In this document: in pieces, positions 1-8,357 of the stretch
Position numbering within the stretch: position 1 is the first letter of the stretch
Layout: the number at the start of each line of letters is the position of its first letter
Source: Chitinophaga barathri
GTDB taxonomy: Bacteria > Bacteroidota > Bacteroidia > Chitinophagales > Chitinophagaceae
Direction of reading: 5' to 3'
DNA length: 64,000 nt
Assembly: GCF_003807585.1 (NCBI RefSeq)
Contig: NZ_RMBX01000001.1
Coordinates: 310,001-374,000, forward strand
Notes under the pieces: generated by a model
The model's database searches: none
Told to the model about the DNA's origin: nothing
Seen by the model: the letters and a program-made list of their open reading frames with translations, nothing else
Translations under genes and position numbers: made by a program

Positions 1-362
1 GTTACTTTGTAGGGCATGTAATAAATAAAGTATTTCCCTTTCCCGGAAACAGGCTCAAAATAAATATCCGCCCGCTCGCGGGAAACGTTCTCCGTCTTTA
101 CGTTCATGATCCGTTTTGAGGTCTGCGCATCCACCACGTATATGGCTTTGGCGGCGGCGTCATCGCTCCGGCGCCATTCGATGGCCGCGCGGCTTACCGG
201 GCCGTCCGCGGTGACCTGCACCACGGCGCGGTGATTTCCGAGGGAATCCGGGTTCCAGGAATTCTGGCCGGAAACGTACTTAATTTCCTGGGCTACAATA
301 AAGTGACTGCAAAGGATGAGCAGCGCAAAAAGACAGCAAAGCCGCTTCGACAAATAATTCAT
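1..362 (-). CDS. Secreted glycosidase-like protein, N-terminal part (runs off the left edge)
   Basis: The reading frame opens at an ATG at 362 and runs leftwards without a stop to base 1, giving about 120 residues. It begins with a clear signal peptide (MNYLSKRLCC, a leucine-rich core, then VAQ). The mature part reads KYVSGQNSWNPDSLGNHRAV, followed by VQVTADGPVSRAAIEWRR. This resembles the N-terminal beta-domain of large Bacteroidota proteins annotated as glycoside hydrolase domain (DUF4091/DUF6067) proteins. The family call comes from memory of that N-terminus; no catalytic region lies inside the window. It faces away from the propeller lipoprotein at 579, so the two probably share the intergenic region as divergent promoters. 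Confidence 0.6.
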   Translation of the reverse strand, partial: MNYLSKRLCCLFALLILCSHFIVAQEIKYVSGQNSWNPDSLGNHRAVVQVTADGPVSRAAIEWRRSDDAAAKAIYVVDAQTSKRIMNVKTENVSRERADIYFEPVSGKGKYFIYYMPYKV

Positions 363-578
363 ACAAACATTTTTAATAAAGGTAGCAACGTATCAAAGGC
401 ATACAGAAAGGCTGGTCTGGCCGGTTCCACTTGGGAACATTCGTAACAGGCAAACTTATCAAACAATTTATTGAATACATAACCCCGCCCCGAAAACTTT
501 CTCCAGTGGTTGCTGGAAGGTTTAAATGGCAAAACGGCCCGTTTCTCCCGAAAGGGTACTTTTCGTATATTCATTCCT

Positions 579-1457
579 ATGATCTCCTCCATGAAACCTA
601 TGCTTGTGCTGGTTATCCTGCTGACGGCGGCCTGCCGCAACATCACCACCGGCATTTCATATCCCTCTCCGGCACCGGATACGGCGGCGCTCCGGTTCCT
701 TCCGGGCATCGTGTGCTCCGATTCGCTGGATTTTAATTCGGCTTTTTCGCCGGACGGGCAAACGTATTATTTCTGCCGCTCGGGCAAAGGCAAGTGGAGT
801 ATCTGGCAAACGGAATATAAAGACGGGCAATGGACCGCCCCGGGACATGCGCCGTTTTCGGAAGAGGCGTATTCGCAGGCGGACCCGTTCTTCGGGCCGG
901 ACGGGGCTTTGTATTTTATTTCAAACCGGCCGCGGAACGCCGGGGACACAGCGGGAGACTTTAATATCTGGTACGTACGCCCGGAAAAGGACGGCTGGTC
1001 CTCCCCGCAAAATGTGGCAGGCATCAATTCAGACAGCACGGAATATTATGTTTCCCTTTCAGCCAATGGCAATATCTATTTTGCGTCTAACCGAAACGGG
1101 GACCTGGATATCTATTACAGCCGGCTGGAAAACGGCTCCTATACGGTTCCTGAAAACCTTGGCCCGGCCATCAATACGCCAGGCATCGAGCATGATCCCT
1201 GTATTTCGCCAGATGAAAAACTGCTGGTCTTTACAGCAGCGGACCGCCCGGACGGCCACGGTTCCGCAGACCTCTACATCTCCCGCAAAACCGCCGACGG
1301 GAAGTGGGGCAAAGCCGTCAATGCGGGCCTGAAAGTGAATACGCCCACTTACGAATACTGCTCCTATCTCACACCGGATGGGAAGTATCTCTTTTTCAGC
1401 AGCGAGTTGGATGTGAAGTGGATCAGCACGGAGCAGTTGGGGATTCAAAAAAAATAA
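579..1457 (+). CDS. PD40/TolB-like beta-propeller lipoprotein
   Basis: A lipoprotein signal is visible: a short basic start, a leucine/valine core and the lipobox LTAAC, so the mature protein should be lipid-anchored. The rest is a series of propeller blades with the PD40 signature: SPDGQTYYFC, GPDGALYFISNRP, SANGNIYFASNRNGDLDIYY, SPDEKLLVFTA and TPDGKYLFFSS. Such WD40-like lipoproteins occur widely in Bacteroidota envelopes and usually have no assigned reaction. An in-frame codon lies further upstream at 510, but it would put more than 20 residues before the signal peptide. An ATG at 591 (MKPMLV) is an equally reasonable start. It appears to be a single gene. Confidence 0.8.
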   Translation: MISSMKPMLVLVILLTAACRNITTGISYPSPAPDTAALRFLPGIVCSDSLDFNSAFSPDGQTYYFCRSGKGKWSIWQTEYKDGQWTAPGHAPFSEEAYSQADPFFGPDGALYFISNRPRNAGDTAGDFNIWYVRPEKDGWSSPQNVAGINSDSTEYYVSLSANGNIYFASNRNGDLDIYYSRLENGSYTVPENLGPAINTPGIEHDPCISPDEKLLVFTAADRPDGHGSADLYISRKTADGKWGKAVNAGLKVNTPTYEYCSYLTPDGKYLFFSSELDVKWISTEQLGIQKK

Positions 1458-1530
1458 GAGTATTAGCTGGGGGATTATTTATTTTGCACAGCTGAATAGT
1501 CCCGGACGAAACCTATGAAATACCCATACC

Positions 1531-2238
1531 ATGAAAACGTCAAATTTTTCTTCCAGAACCGAAAACGTCATTTATCTAATATGCACCATAGTTGGTTTTC
1601 TCTTTATAGTCAACCTGCTGGCGCCACTGGCGCCGGTTGTCTTCAGTTTTGATCATTCGGGTACGTTCCAATGGATGTTCACCGGGGCATTGTATGTTTT
1701 CTTCTTTTACCTGCTATACTATTTCGGGAAAAGGATCATTCACCCGGTCGCTTATCGTGAAACAACTGCTGAAGCCCGGCCTATAAATACGGCACCGGCC
1801 GGACCACAGATCACCACGGCCTTTGAAGGCATCCAGAACTTTGAGGGTAAAAAAGCTCCGGTTGGGAACAGGTTTCGTAATACGATCATCGTGATCATCC
1901 TCATCCTGCTGGGAGGATTGTTATTTCTCAGCCGGGAAGAAGATGGTGCCATGCGATACAAACTGTTGCACGTCGGCATTTTTGTTTTTGTTTCCACGAT
2001 CTTATTTCTGGCTTCTGTCCGGAGGAGACGATTTTACAAAACCGATCCATGGGGCAACCTCTATTATAAATCCTTCGGAGACATGGCGGGAGAAAGCGCT
2101 TTTTTCTTTTTTATGTTTGCCATCAGCGCAGTGCTGCTCTTCGCTTCGTTGATTGCCATGTATGTCGGGATCATCTGGACCGGCACCTATTTTGACGCGT
2201 CGGGATTTCACTGGGCCGATCTGCCACGTACCAGCTAA
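1531..2238 (+). CDS. Hypothetical multi-pass inner-membrane protein
   Basis: 235 residues. I see about five hydrophobic segments: near residues 14-38, 47-66, 118-133 (TIIVIILILLGGLLFL), 146-162, and 190-215. A soluble proline/alanine-rich stretch lies between the second and third. A basic patch (VRRRRFYKT) follows the fourth segment and fits a cytoplasmic loop. I do not recognise the family. Its stop codon overlaps that of the converging gene to its right, so the two genes are packed tail to tail with no room for a terminator. Confidence 0.7.
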   Translation: MKTSNFSSRTENVIYLICTIVGFLFIVNLLAPLAPVVFSFDHSGTFQWMFTGALYVFFFYLLYYFGKRIIHPVAYRETTAEARPINTAPAGPQITTAFEGIQNFEGKKAPVGNRFRNTIIVIILILLGGLLFLSREEDGAMRYKLLHVGIFVFVSTILFLASVRRRRFYKTDPWGNLYYKSFGDMAGESAFFFFMFAISAVLLFASLIAMYVGIIWTGTYFDASGFHWADLPRTS

Positions 2239-2747
2239 AACGAAGCCCCGCGATGCACCAGCTCGCGCCATTTGTCCCAGGATCTTTGCTCAGTGACGCG
2301 GTTCAGGGTGTAGCTGTATTTTTCATTCCCTACCAGGAAATTCTTTTTGTTATCCAGCACAAACAATACCTGTTCAAATCCTTTCATCAGGTACAGCTCC
2401 GCTTCCCCAAAGTCGAGCCGGTACACAATGGCTAACGAATCCGAAGGCATTCCTTTTTCTATCGACCATTTACCCGTTCCTGAGCGCACACCTACGCCCC
2501 CCATCCGGAAGAATGTTGGTTTACGGCTAGTGGAATCCACGTAAAAAATGAGAGAGAGTTTACGTTTGGCGCATTCTTCCCGGAAGCCCAGCTTTAGTTC
2601 GGCAGCCAGTTCCCTGCAGGGCGTTCTGCCTTCGTACCATGCCAGCATAACAGAACCTGGAGGAGGTGTATCTTTCGGTACCAGGGACTGCGCATTAGCC
2701 GCAGACATACCTGTTACAAAAATTATCAGCAAAAGAATATTTTTCAT
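2235..2747 (-). CDS. Exported NlpE-like small beta-barrel protein (paralogue of the next gene)
   Basis: The chosen ATG gives a standard signal peptide (MKNILLLIIFVTGMSAANAQ). A GTG nine bases upstream overlaps the stop of the preceding gene and is an alternative start. The mature domain has WYEGRTPCRELAAELKL near the front, then a GTGKWSIEKG strand and a closing YTLNR. This pattern resembles the N-terminal domain of NlpE (Y-G-x-LPC...), a lipocalin-like fold of lipoproteins involved in envelope stress and copper response. There is no lipobox cysteine here. The upstream gene shares TPC, GKWSI and SYTLNR, so the pair is a tandem duplication. The function is inferred only from family resemblance. 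Confidence 0.6.
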   Translation of the reverse strand: MKNILLLIIFVTGMSAANAQSLVPKDTPPPGSVMLAWYEGRTPCRELAAELKLGFREECAKRKLSLIFYVDSTSRKPTFFRMGGVGVRSGTGKWSIEKGMPSDSLAIVYRLDFGEAELYLMKGFEQVLFVLDNKKNFLVGNEKYSYTLNRVTEQRSWDKWRELVHRGASF

Positions 2748-2755
2748 CAGCGTCA

Positions 2756-3232
2756 CTATTTGATTCGGTTGAGGGTATAACTCTGGAAGGGATCGCCCGT
2801 CATGAACCTGCCTTTTTCATCCAGCAGGTGCAGGAGATTGTCGCTGAGTTTAATAAAACGAAGCCTGTACCCGGGCCTGCCGGTATCCAGCACATAGATC
2901 ATCGAGCGGTTGTGTGCACCGGTGCCTTGTACGATGCTCCATTTGCCGGAGGCTTCATGTTTAATACCGGGCTGGGAGTAGTTGTTGTCTGGCAGTATGT
3001 GGCGGCTGTATGCAGTCAGCTGCCAGGTAGCGGGTTGCTGTGCTTCGTCGCGTTGAAGACTGAGTGTCCATTCCACCAGTGCGCAGTCTTTGTTCGCGGC
3101 AATATTTTGCAACGGCCTGATCAGCTGGCCACAAGGTGTGGTACCGGCGAATACTTCCGGGGAAGGCAGTGTGGCAGCCGGTTTGAAGACGTACAGGGAG
3201 AGGATAATAAAAACAGGTCTGAGCATTTCCAT
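2756..3232 (-). CDS. Exported NlpE-like protein, first of a tandem pair
   Basis: 158 residues. The N-terminus has a hydrophobic signal region (LRPVFIILSLYVF) followed by FAGTTPCGQLIRPLQ, the NlpE-like motif also seen in the downstream paralogue. Later come GKWSIVQG, a YVLD strand and the ending SYTLNRIK, again matching the neighbour. The two genes are almost contiguous and are presumably co-transcribed. A second ATG six bases into the frame is an alternative start. Cysteines are few and no metal-binding motif stands out, so a metal role cannot be read from the sequence. Confidence 0.58.
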   Translation of the reverse strand: MEMLRPVFIILSLYVFKPAATLPSPEVFAGTTPCGQLIRPLQNIAANKDCALVEWTLSLQRDEAQQPATWQLTAYSRHILPDNNYSQPGIKHEASGKWSIVQGTGAHNRSMIYVLDTGRPGYRLRFIKLSDNLLHLLDEKGRFMTGDPFQSYTLNRIK

Positions 3233-3358
3233 AACGATAGGATTGTACTCAAATCTACAGTTTCATATACCGTAATGCAGTTGAGATTACATGAAATGTC
3301 GCCTTTTCTTGACGTTATGCGGCAGTATGGCTTAAGGATGTATTATATTCATTTCTTT

Positions 3359-3940
3359 TTAACGACCGGTAGACGGCAATGGTGGCGGAGGCGGAGGAAC
3401 CCCAACTTGTTTTGCTTTCTCCTTTTTTATCATCGCGGCCAGCTCTTCCTTCGGGATAGGTTTAATATCATTGCCACAAAGCACCACCACCTCTTCGATC
3501 TTCCTTTTACCGGAGGCGGGTGTAGTCCCGAAGCGGACTTTGATCTGCATATGATACACAGCATTCCCCCGTTCATCCGCGCTCAAAAACAACTCTTCGT
3601 TCCACAACCCCGGTTCTTCAAAGTGCGTGCCTTCGGCATACATGCCTGTCACGCCCTTATTCCGGTCTTTGGGCCAGAACGATTTAGGCAAACAGGTTTT
3701 GGCCTTTCCTGCCACCTGTTTCAGCCTGTTCAAGGACACCTTGCTGATCGATTTATAATACTCCGCGCTGGCTCTCAGTTCACCCGCGCGCATCTCGGAA
3801 AGGAAAAGCGACGAGGTTTCACTTACATAAGGATCGTCATCGTACGTGAAATTGGAACGATTGAGAATGATTTCCTCCTTTTTTTGCGCAAAACAAACGG
3901 CGGAACTTAAGAGGCATAATGAGAACAGAATGGATTTCAT
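3359..3940 (-). CDS. Hypothetical exported protein
   Basis: The start at MKSILFSLCLLSSAVCFAQ gives a clean signal peptide; an ATG seven codons upstream would add a poor leader. The mature protein is about 175 residues with no motif I recognise. It has a central GTHFEEPGLWNEELFLSADE region and a proline-rich C-terminal tail (GVPPPPPPLPSTGR). It lies in the same direction as the NlpE-like pair to its left, with a gap of about 125 bases. It is probably periplasmic or surface-associated; no function is proposed. Confidence 0.6.
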   Translation of the reverse strand: MKSILFSLCLLSSAVCFAQKKEEIILNRSNFTYDDDPYVSETSSLFLSEMRAGELRASAEYYKSISKVSLNRLKQVAGKAKTCLPKSFWPKDRNKGVTGMYAEGTHFEEPGLWNEELFLSADERGNAVYHMQIKVRFGTTPASGKRKIEEVVVLCGNDIKPIPKEELAAMIKKEKAKQVGVPPPPPPLPSTGR

Positions 3941-3991
3941 GACACAGGTTGAATAAACCAAATATAATAACTATACCGGCAAATCCATAAC

Positions 3992-4021
3992 AAAAAAAGG
4001 GTGCCCCTTCCGGAACACCCT
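3992..4021 (-). terminator. Rho-independent terminator of the PUL1 susC operon
   Basis: Read on the minus strand, an AGGGTG/CACCCT stem with a GC-rich interior is followed by a run of seven T. It lies just downstream of the GH88 stop codon, as expected for the end of the susC-susD-DUF5017-GH88 transcript. Confidence 0.75.
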
Positions 4022-4047
4022 CCTTCTCAAGCTCTAAGCGTTACGAG

Positions 4048-5283
4048 CTATTTTAAGGAACTTTCATACCGTTGCAGTGCCTCGATAAAATAATAATCGG
4101 CGTACACCAGCGGCACATCTATCTCGGTATTGTGCGGAATGCTACCCACACTGTGCATCAGCACAAAGTTGCCGTTCCCGCCTTCAGGAGCGCGGTAAGC
4201 ACTGCCGCCGAGCGTGTGCAGCATTTTAATCGCCGCATCGCGGTATTTGCCTGCTTTGTCTCCCGCATAATTGCTCAGCTCAAACAAAGCTGAAGCAGTG
4301 ATTGAAGCAGCGGAAGCGTCCCGGTATCTGGTGTTTACTTTATTGGCGTTGGACAGCTTGCCGGGCGTATATCCCGCTTCCTGCAGGTTAAAATCCCAGT
4401 AAGGTACTTTATCCTCCGGCAGGTTTTTGTGGTCCAGGTAAAAGTCCGCCATGCCCATTGCCGTTTTCAGGAAACGGGGGTCTTTGGTTTCGCGGTACAC
4501 CATGGTAAAACCATAGATGCCCCAGGCCTGGCCGCGCGCCCAGGTGGAATTGTCCGCATATCCCTGGGCCGTTTCCCGGCCTTCCACCTTGCCGGTGAGG
4601 GTATCGTAACATACGACGTGGTAAGAGCTGAAATCCGGGCGGATCTGGTTTTTCATCGCGGTTTCCGCATGTGTTACGGCTACGTGACGGAAAGATGTAT
4701 CGCCGGTTTCGCGGGAAGCGAAGAAAAGCAGTTCCAGGTTCATCATGTTGTCGATGATCACGGGGTAATAATAATTCTTATTGCCATGCCATGATTTAAA
4801 CACGTTCCACGACTTGATGCTGCCGGTGGTTTTGCTGAAGCGCGTGCTAAGGGAGCGCGCCGCCTGCACCAGGATGTCGCGGTAGGTTTTGTTGCCCGTG
4901 AGGCGGTAAGCGTTTCCGTAGCTGCAGTATACCATAAAACCAAGATCATGGTGTTTGGTAAAGTCTTTCAGCGGCTCCAGCTTTTCCGTCCATGTGGCGG
5001 CCTGCAGGCGGAGCTGCGGGTCTTTGGTCTGTTCCCAGGCATACCAGAGGCTGCCGGGGAAAAAACCGGGCGTCCAGTCGTACATATTGGTGGTGACCAG
5101 CTGCCCCGTTTTGCTGGTGGTGCGCGGGAAAGCCAGCGGATCGCGGGAATCCGTTTCTTTGAGCATGTATTTCAGCTGTGTTTTGGCAAAAGACAGGTTG
5201 TCTTTGATAAAGTCTTCCTCTCCCCTGTTGACAGTAAATGCAAGAAGGCTAACGGTTGCAATGAGATAAATAAATGGTTTCAT
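4048..5283 (-). CDS. Unsaturated glucuronyl hydrolase, glycoside hydrolase family 88
   Basis: 411 residues with an N-terminal signal peptide. GH88 motifs follow in order: DWTPGFFPGSLWY, HHDLGFMVYCSYG, IIDNMMNLELL, and GYADNSTWARGQAWGIYGF. In characterised members, the Asp of DLGF and the Asp of IDNMMNLE are the two catalytic acids that hydrate the 4,5-unsaturated uronic ring; both are present. The enzyme removes the unsaturated uronic acid from oligosaccharides made by polysaccharide lyases and probably acts in the periplasm. It is the last gene of the susC-susD operon, only 8 bases after the DUF5017 gene, and its natural partner is the PL8 lyase encoded 10 kb away in the same locus. Confidence 0.93.
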   Translation of the reverse strand: MKPFIYLIATVSLLAFTVNRGEEDFIKDNLSFAKTQLKYMLKETDSRDPLAFPRTTSKTGQLVTTNMYDWTPGFFPGSLWYAWEQTKDPQLRLQAATWTEKLEPLKDFTKHHDLGFMVYCSYGNAYRLTGNKTYRDILVQAARSLSTRFSKTTGSIKSWNVFKSWHGNKNYYYPVIIDNMMNLELLFFASRETGDTSFRHVAVTHAETAMKNQIRPDFSSYHVVCYDTLTGKVEGRETAQGYADNSTWARGQAWGIYGFTMVYRETKDPRFLKTAMGMADFYLDHKNLPEDKVPYWDFNLQEAGYTPGKLSNANKVNTRYRDASAASITASALFELSNYAGDKAGKYRDAAIKMLHTLGGSAYRAPEGGNGNFVLMHSVGSIPHNTEIDVPLVYADYYFIEALQRYESSLK

Positions 5284-5291
5284 GAGTTTGT

Positions 5292-6212
5292 TTATGGTAT
5301 CACTTTAATGATTAATTCCCTTATTACGCTTTTTTCTTCATCCAAAGTGTGGTTAAACGCCACGAAAGTGGCTTTGTACACGCCTGGTGAATTGTACCTG
5401 TAATCATAACCGGTTTTGTCCGGCTCGTTGATGCTTTTGATACCTGTGCTCACATCCGGCGATACCCTGCCCACGTACAACGGCCGGCTGATGATCCAGC
5501 TGGTATTGGTAGGCGCGGTGCCGGTACCGCCTGTGATCTTCAGATCGCCCGCGGTGGCCGTCCATCTTGCAGTGGCGGGGCTCCACACGTTGCCGTAACG
5601 CGTCCAGAAGCTGGCATCTGTGGTGAGGCTGCTCACGTTGTAGGTCTGGTCGGGGAAAACGTTGTTCACCAAATAGTTCGTTATGGTCCAGGTGCGCTGG
5701 GTACTGCCGGTTACGCCGCTGTACCTGAAGGCGATGAACAGTGAATCTTCGGCGTTCGCCACCTGGTCTGTAAGGTCGATGGTGCCGGAATTCACCACCG
5801 TGGCGCTGGTGGCCAGGGCGGCCCTGGAAGTGATCTCCGTCCATGGGGCGTTTACCACGGTGGCGGAGTCGAGGCCGGTGAGTTTGTTCGTGACGAATAC
5901 CTTCAGGGTATTGGTCTGTGTACCCCACTCCGCTTTGGAGGCGAAAGATAATGTGAGCTGGCCCAACCTGTGGGATACCACCCTGTTGTCATATCTTTTC
6001 CCGATCTCGCCAGAATAAAACGCGATGTTGCCCGCGCTGCCGGTGAATTGAAAACGTGTGGTATCGCCCATGCGGTAAGTGAATGTATCTGCCACGAGAT
6101 TGGCGGCATTCAGGCTCACCTGAAAATCCGGCCTGTCCACTTCCATGTTTTTGGTGCAGGAAACCGCCGTAACAACCAGGCCTGCGAGTATGATAAAAAA
6201 TGAACGTTTCAT
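5292..6212 (-). CDS. DUF5017 surface lipoprotein of PUL1
   Basis: A lipoprotein signal is visible (MKRSFFIILAGLVVTAVSC). The mature protein contains MGDTTRFQFTGSAGNIAFYSGE, the start of a PKD-like beta-sandwich typical of DUF5017. A second beta-rich half carries WTEIT..., TRYGNVWSP and TSWIISRPLYVG. Proteins in this position, just after susD, usually sit on the cell surface and help bind glycan (SusE/F-like role; inference). The C-terminal PGVYKATFVAFN strand is nearly the same as in the DUF5017 gene of PUL2, so the two loci are paralogous. Confidence 0.82.
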   Translation of the reverse strand: MKRSFFIILAGLVVTAVSCTKNMEVDRPDFQVSLNAANLVADTFTYRMGDTTRFQFTGSAGNIAFYSGEIGKRYDNRVVSHRLGQLTLSFASKAEWGTQTNTLKVFVTNKLTGLDSATVVNAPWTEITSRAALATSATVVNSGTIDLTDQVANAEDSLFIAFRYSGVTGSTQRTWTITNYLVNNVFPDQTYNVSSLTTDASFWTRYGNVWSPATARWTATAGDLKITGGTGTAPTNTSWIISRPLYVGRVSPDVSTGIKSINEPDKTGYDYRYNSPGVYKATFVAFNHTLDEEKSVIRELIIKVIP

Positions 6213-6244
6213 CTGTTAATAGTTGAATGTTTTAAGATCATGAA

Positions 6245-8347
6245 TTACCAGCCCTGGTTCTGCACAAGCGCGCGGTTCAGGTTCAGTTCATAGGTAGGTT
6301 TGGGCAGCAGTACGTGCCGGGGTAAAATGTTCTGCACACCCTGCAGGCCGTTCGGGTTGCCGGTGGCGGTCACGCCAGCGCCATTGGAGGCGGCCCAGGC
6401 GGCGAATGTCTGCATGTCCTGGTAAAAATTCCCCCAGCGGATAAGGTCCGCTTTGCGCAACGCTTCAAAACACAATTCACGCATCCTTTCATCACGGATC
6501 ACCAGCTGGAAATCTTCCCTGCTCAGGCCGGTGGGCAATTCTGCTTCCGTACCGTTTGTGATGGTGGCGGTGGCGGTAGCAGGGGTACCCGCAAAGGTGA
6601 ACACTGCACCGGTCACTTCAGGGCTGGATGCGCCGGAAGTGTGCGTGGGTGCCGTATTCGTGGCGGTGCCCGCAGTGGTTACCGTGTAGAGGTTCCCGGC
6701 ATTGGTAACCTGTGCGTTGGCCGCGTAGGTGGCGCCGGGCGTCCAGGCGGTGCCTATTACCACCACCGGGGCGGAAGTAAAATAAGAACCGGGCGCCAGC
6801 GTGCCGGGATTGCTCAGGTATATGCCCGTTACTTTACCGCCGGTGATCACCGCCGTGGCTGTAGCGCCGCTGCCGCCGCCACCCGAAATGGTAACCGCGG
6901 GCGCAACAGTGTAACCGGCGCCCTGGCTGGTCACAGTCAGGGATTTAACCACATTCCCGTTCATGATCCCGTAACCTCTCCTGCGCACCCTGTTCACGTC
7001 TTCGTATGCATTACCGGGGCCGTGCAGGTGATTTTCCGCTTCCGCGCGCATCAGCAGCACGTCCGCATAACGGATCACGGGCCAGTTGATATTGTAGGTG
7101 CCGCCAACGCCGTTTGTATTGCGGATCTCGGCGGGGCAGTATTCTCTCCTGATCTTACCGCAACTCATCTGCCAGACGTTGTTGCGGGCTGTTCTCCCAC
7201 GCGGCGTGCCGCCGTAGATGAAGTTCGCGCAGTTCCAGTCGCGGCGGATGTCCAGCGAGGATTTTAACGGCGTAGCGGTGCTGTTCGGATCCACTTCATA
7301 AGCGTTGTACAGTTTCTGGGTCACGGACACCCAGCTGGCTGAGCCGTAAGAGGTAGGATCGGCGGCAGTTACGCCGGAGGTGATACCTACAAAATTGCCG
7401 ATATCATTTCCGCCTTTGTTCACAACACCCGCGGCTGCGCCCAGTGAGCCCAGTTCCCAGATGTTCTCTTTTACATCGTATTTATCCTGGCAAAGGTTGA
7501 TGAAGATCTGTTTGTAATCAGGGTTCAGCGCGTGCAGGCCCGATTGCTCCACTTTATTTGCATAAGCGATCACCTGCTCGTATTTGCTTTCGTCTTTCTG
7601 CGGGTAACCGGCCCAGTAGAGATACACTCTCGCCAGCATGGCCTGCACGGCGGTGAGCGTCACCACATCATTGTAACCGGTCTTTGTTAAGGTGAAATCT
7701 TTCAGCAGCACTTCCGCTTCTTTCATGTCTTTTTCAATCTGCTCGTACACCTGCTTCTGCGGAGTAGCGGCCAGGGTCACTTCGCTGATGCTCAGCGGCG
7801 TCAGCACCAGCGGTACATCGCCGTAATTGCTGGTGAGTATAAAATAAAGGAACCCACGCAGGAAAAGCGCCTGGCCTTTGATGATATCTCTTTTGGCTTC
7901 ATCCATTTCGGGTTTACCGATATTCTCCAGCAGCGAATTGATGTTGTTGATGCCGAGATAAGAAAAACGCCAGATACCGCCCACGTACACCAGCGATGCA
8001 TCATAGTTGTAGCGCAACCCTCTCGCATCGCCGTCCGCCGCGCGGTTGCTCATGGACTCATCTGTGGTGGACACAAAGTTGAAGTGCATCACCTGCCCGT
8101 ACAGTTCGGACCGCATCAGGTCCCCGTAAATGCCGGTAAGCGCCTGGTTCAGCTGGGCTTCGGTGGTATAATAGTTGTCCGGTGAATAAAAATCACTCGG
8201 TTTTGTATCGAGGAAATTTTTGCAGGAAGTCAGCCCCGCTATCGCCATGCCTGCAATGATACACATGCGTTTTATCCGTCCAAAATATCGGATGGAACCT
8301 CGCTGTATATTTTCCTGTATGTTAAGTTTTATGATGCTCGGTTTCAT
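6245..8347 (-). CDS. SusD/RagB-family glycan-binding lipoprotein with an extra inserted domain
   Basis: 700 residues, lipobox LTSC, then the SusD start NFLDTKPSDFYSPDNYYTT and TPR-like helices (RGQALFLRGFLYF, VQAMLARVYLYWAGYP). The late SusD core is also present: PVIRYADVLLMRAEAENH, RVRRRGYG, then DERMRELCFEALRKADLIRWG. Between RVRRRGYG and LSREDFQ lies an insert of about 135 residues (roughly 465-600). It consists of Gly/Thr/Ala-rich beta repeats: GAGYTVAPAVTISGGGGSG, then WTPGATYAANAQVTNAGNLY and THTSGASS. Removing the insert gives the size of the PUL2 paralogue. The protein should cap the SusC pore directly upstream and deliver oligosaccharides to it. The start is supported by an identical first stretch in the paralogue at 23599. 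Confidence 0.92.
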   Translation of the reverse strand: MKPSIIKLNIQENIQRGSIRYFGRIKRMCIIAGMAIAGLTSCKNFLDTKPSDFYSPDNYYTTEAQLNQALTGIYGDLMRSELYGQVMHFNFVSTTDESMSNRAADGDARGLRYNYDASLVYVGGIWRFSYLGINNINSLLENIGKPEMDEAKRDIIKGQALFLRGFLYFILTSNYGDVPLVLTPLSISEVTLAATPQKQVYEQIEKDMKEAEVLLKDFTLTKTGYNDVVTLTAVQAMLARVYLYWAGYPQKDESKYEQVIAYANKVEQSGLHALNPDYKQIFINLCQDKYDVKENIWELGSLGAAAGVVNKGGNDIGNFVGITSGVTAADPTSYGSASWVSVTQKLYNAYEVDPNSTATPLKSSLDIRRDWNCANFIYGGTPRGRTARNNVWQMSCGKIRREYCPAEIRNTNGVGGTYNINWPVIRYADVLLMRAEAENHLHGPGNAYEDVNRVRRRGYGIMNGNVVKSLTVTSQGAGYTVAPAVTISGGGGSGATATAVITGGKVTGIYLSNPGTLAPGSYFTSAPVVVIGTAWTPGATYAANAQVTNAGNLYTVTTAGTATNTAPTHTSGASSPEVTGAVFTFAGTPATATATITNGTEAELPTGLSREDFQLVIRDERMRELCFEALRKADLIRWGNFYQDMQTFAAWAASNGAGVTATGNPNGLQGVQNILPRHVLLPKPTYELNLNRALVQNQGW

Positions 8348-8357
8348 GTGTCGGAAT

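Noticed and set aside
2828..3910. Long plus-strand frame of 360 codons opposite the NlpE-like and hypothetical genes
   Set aside because: It has no family sequence and lies antisense to two genes that have signal peptides and plausible domains; treated as a shadow frame in G+C-rich DNA.
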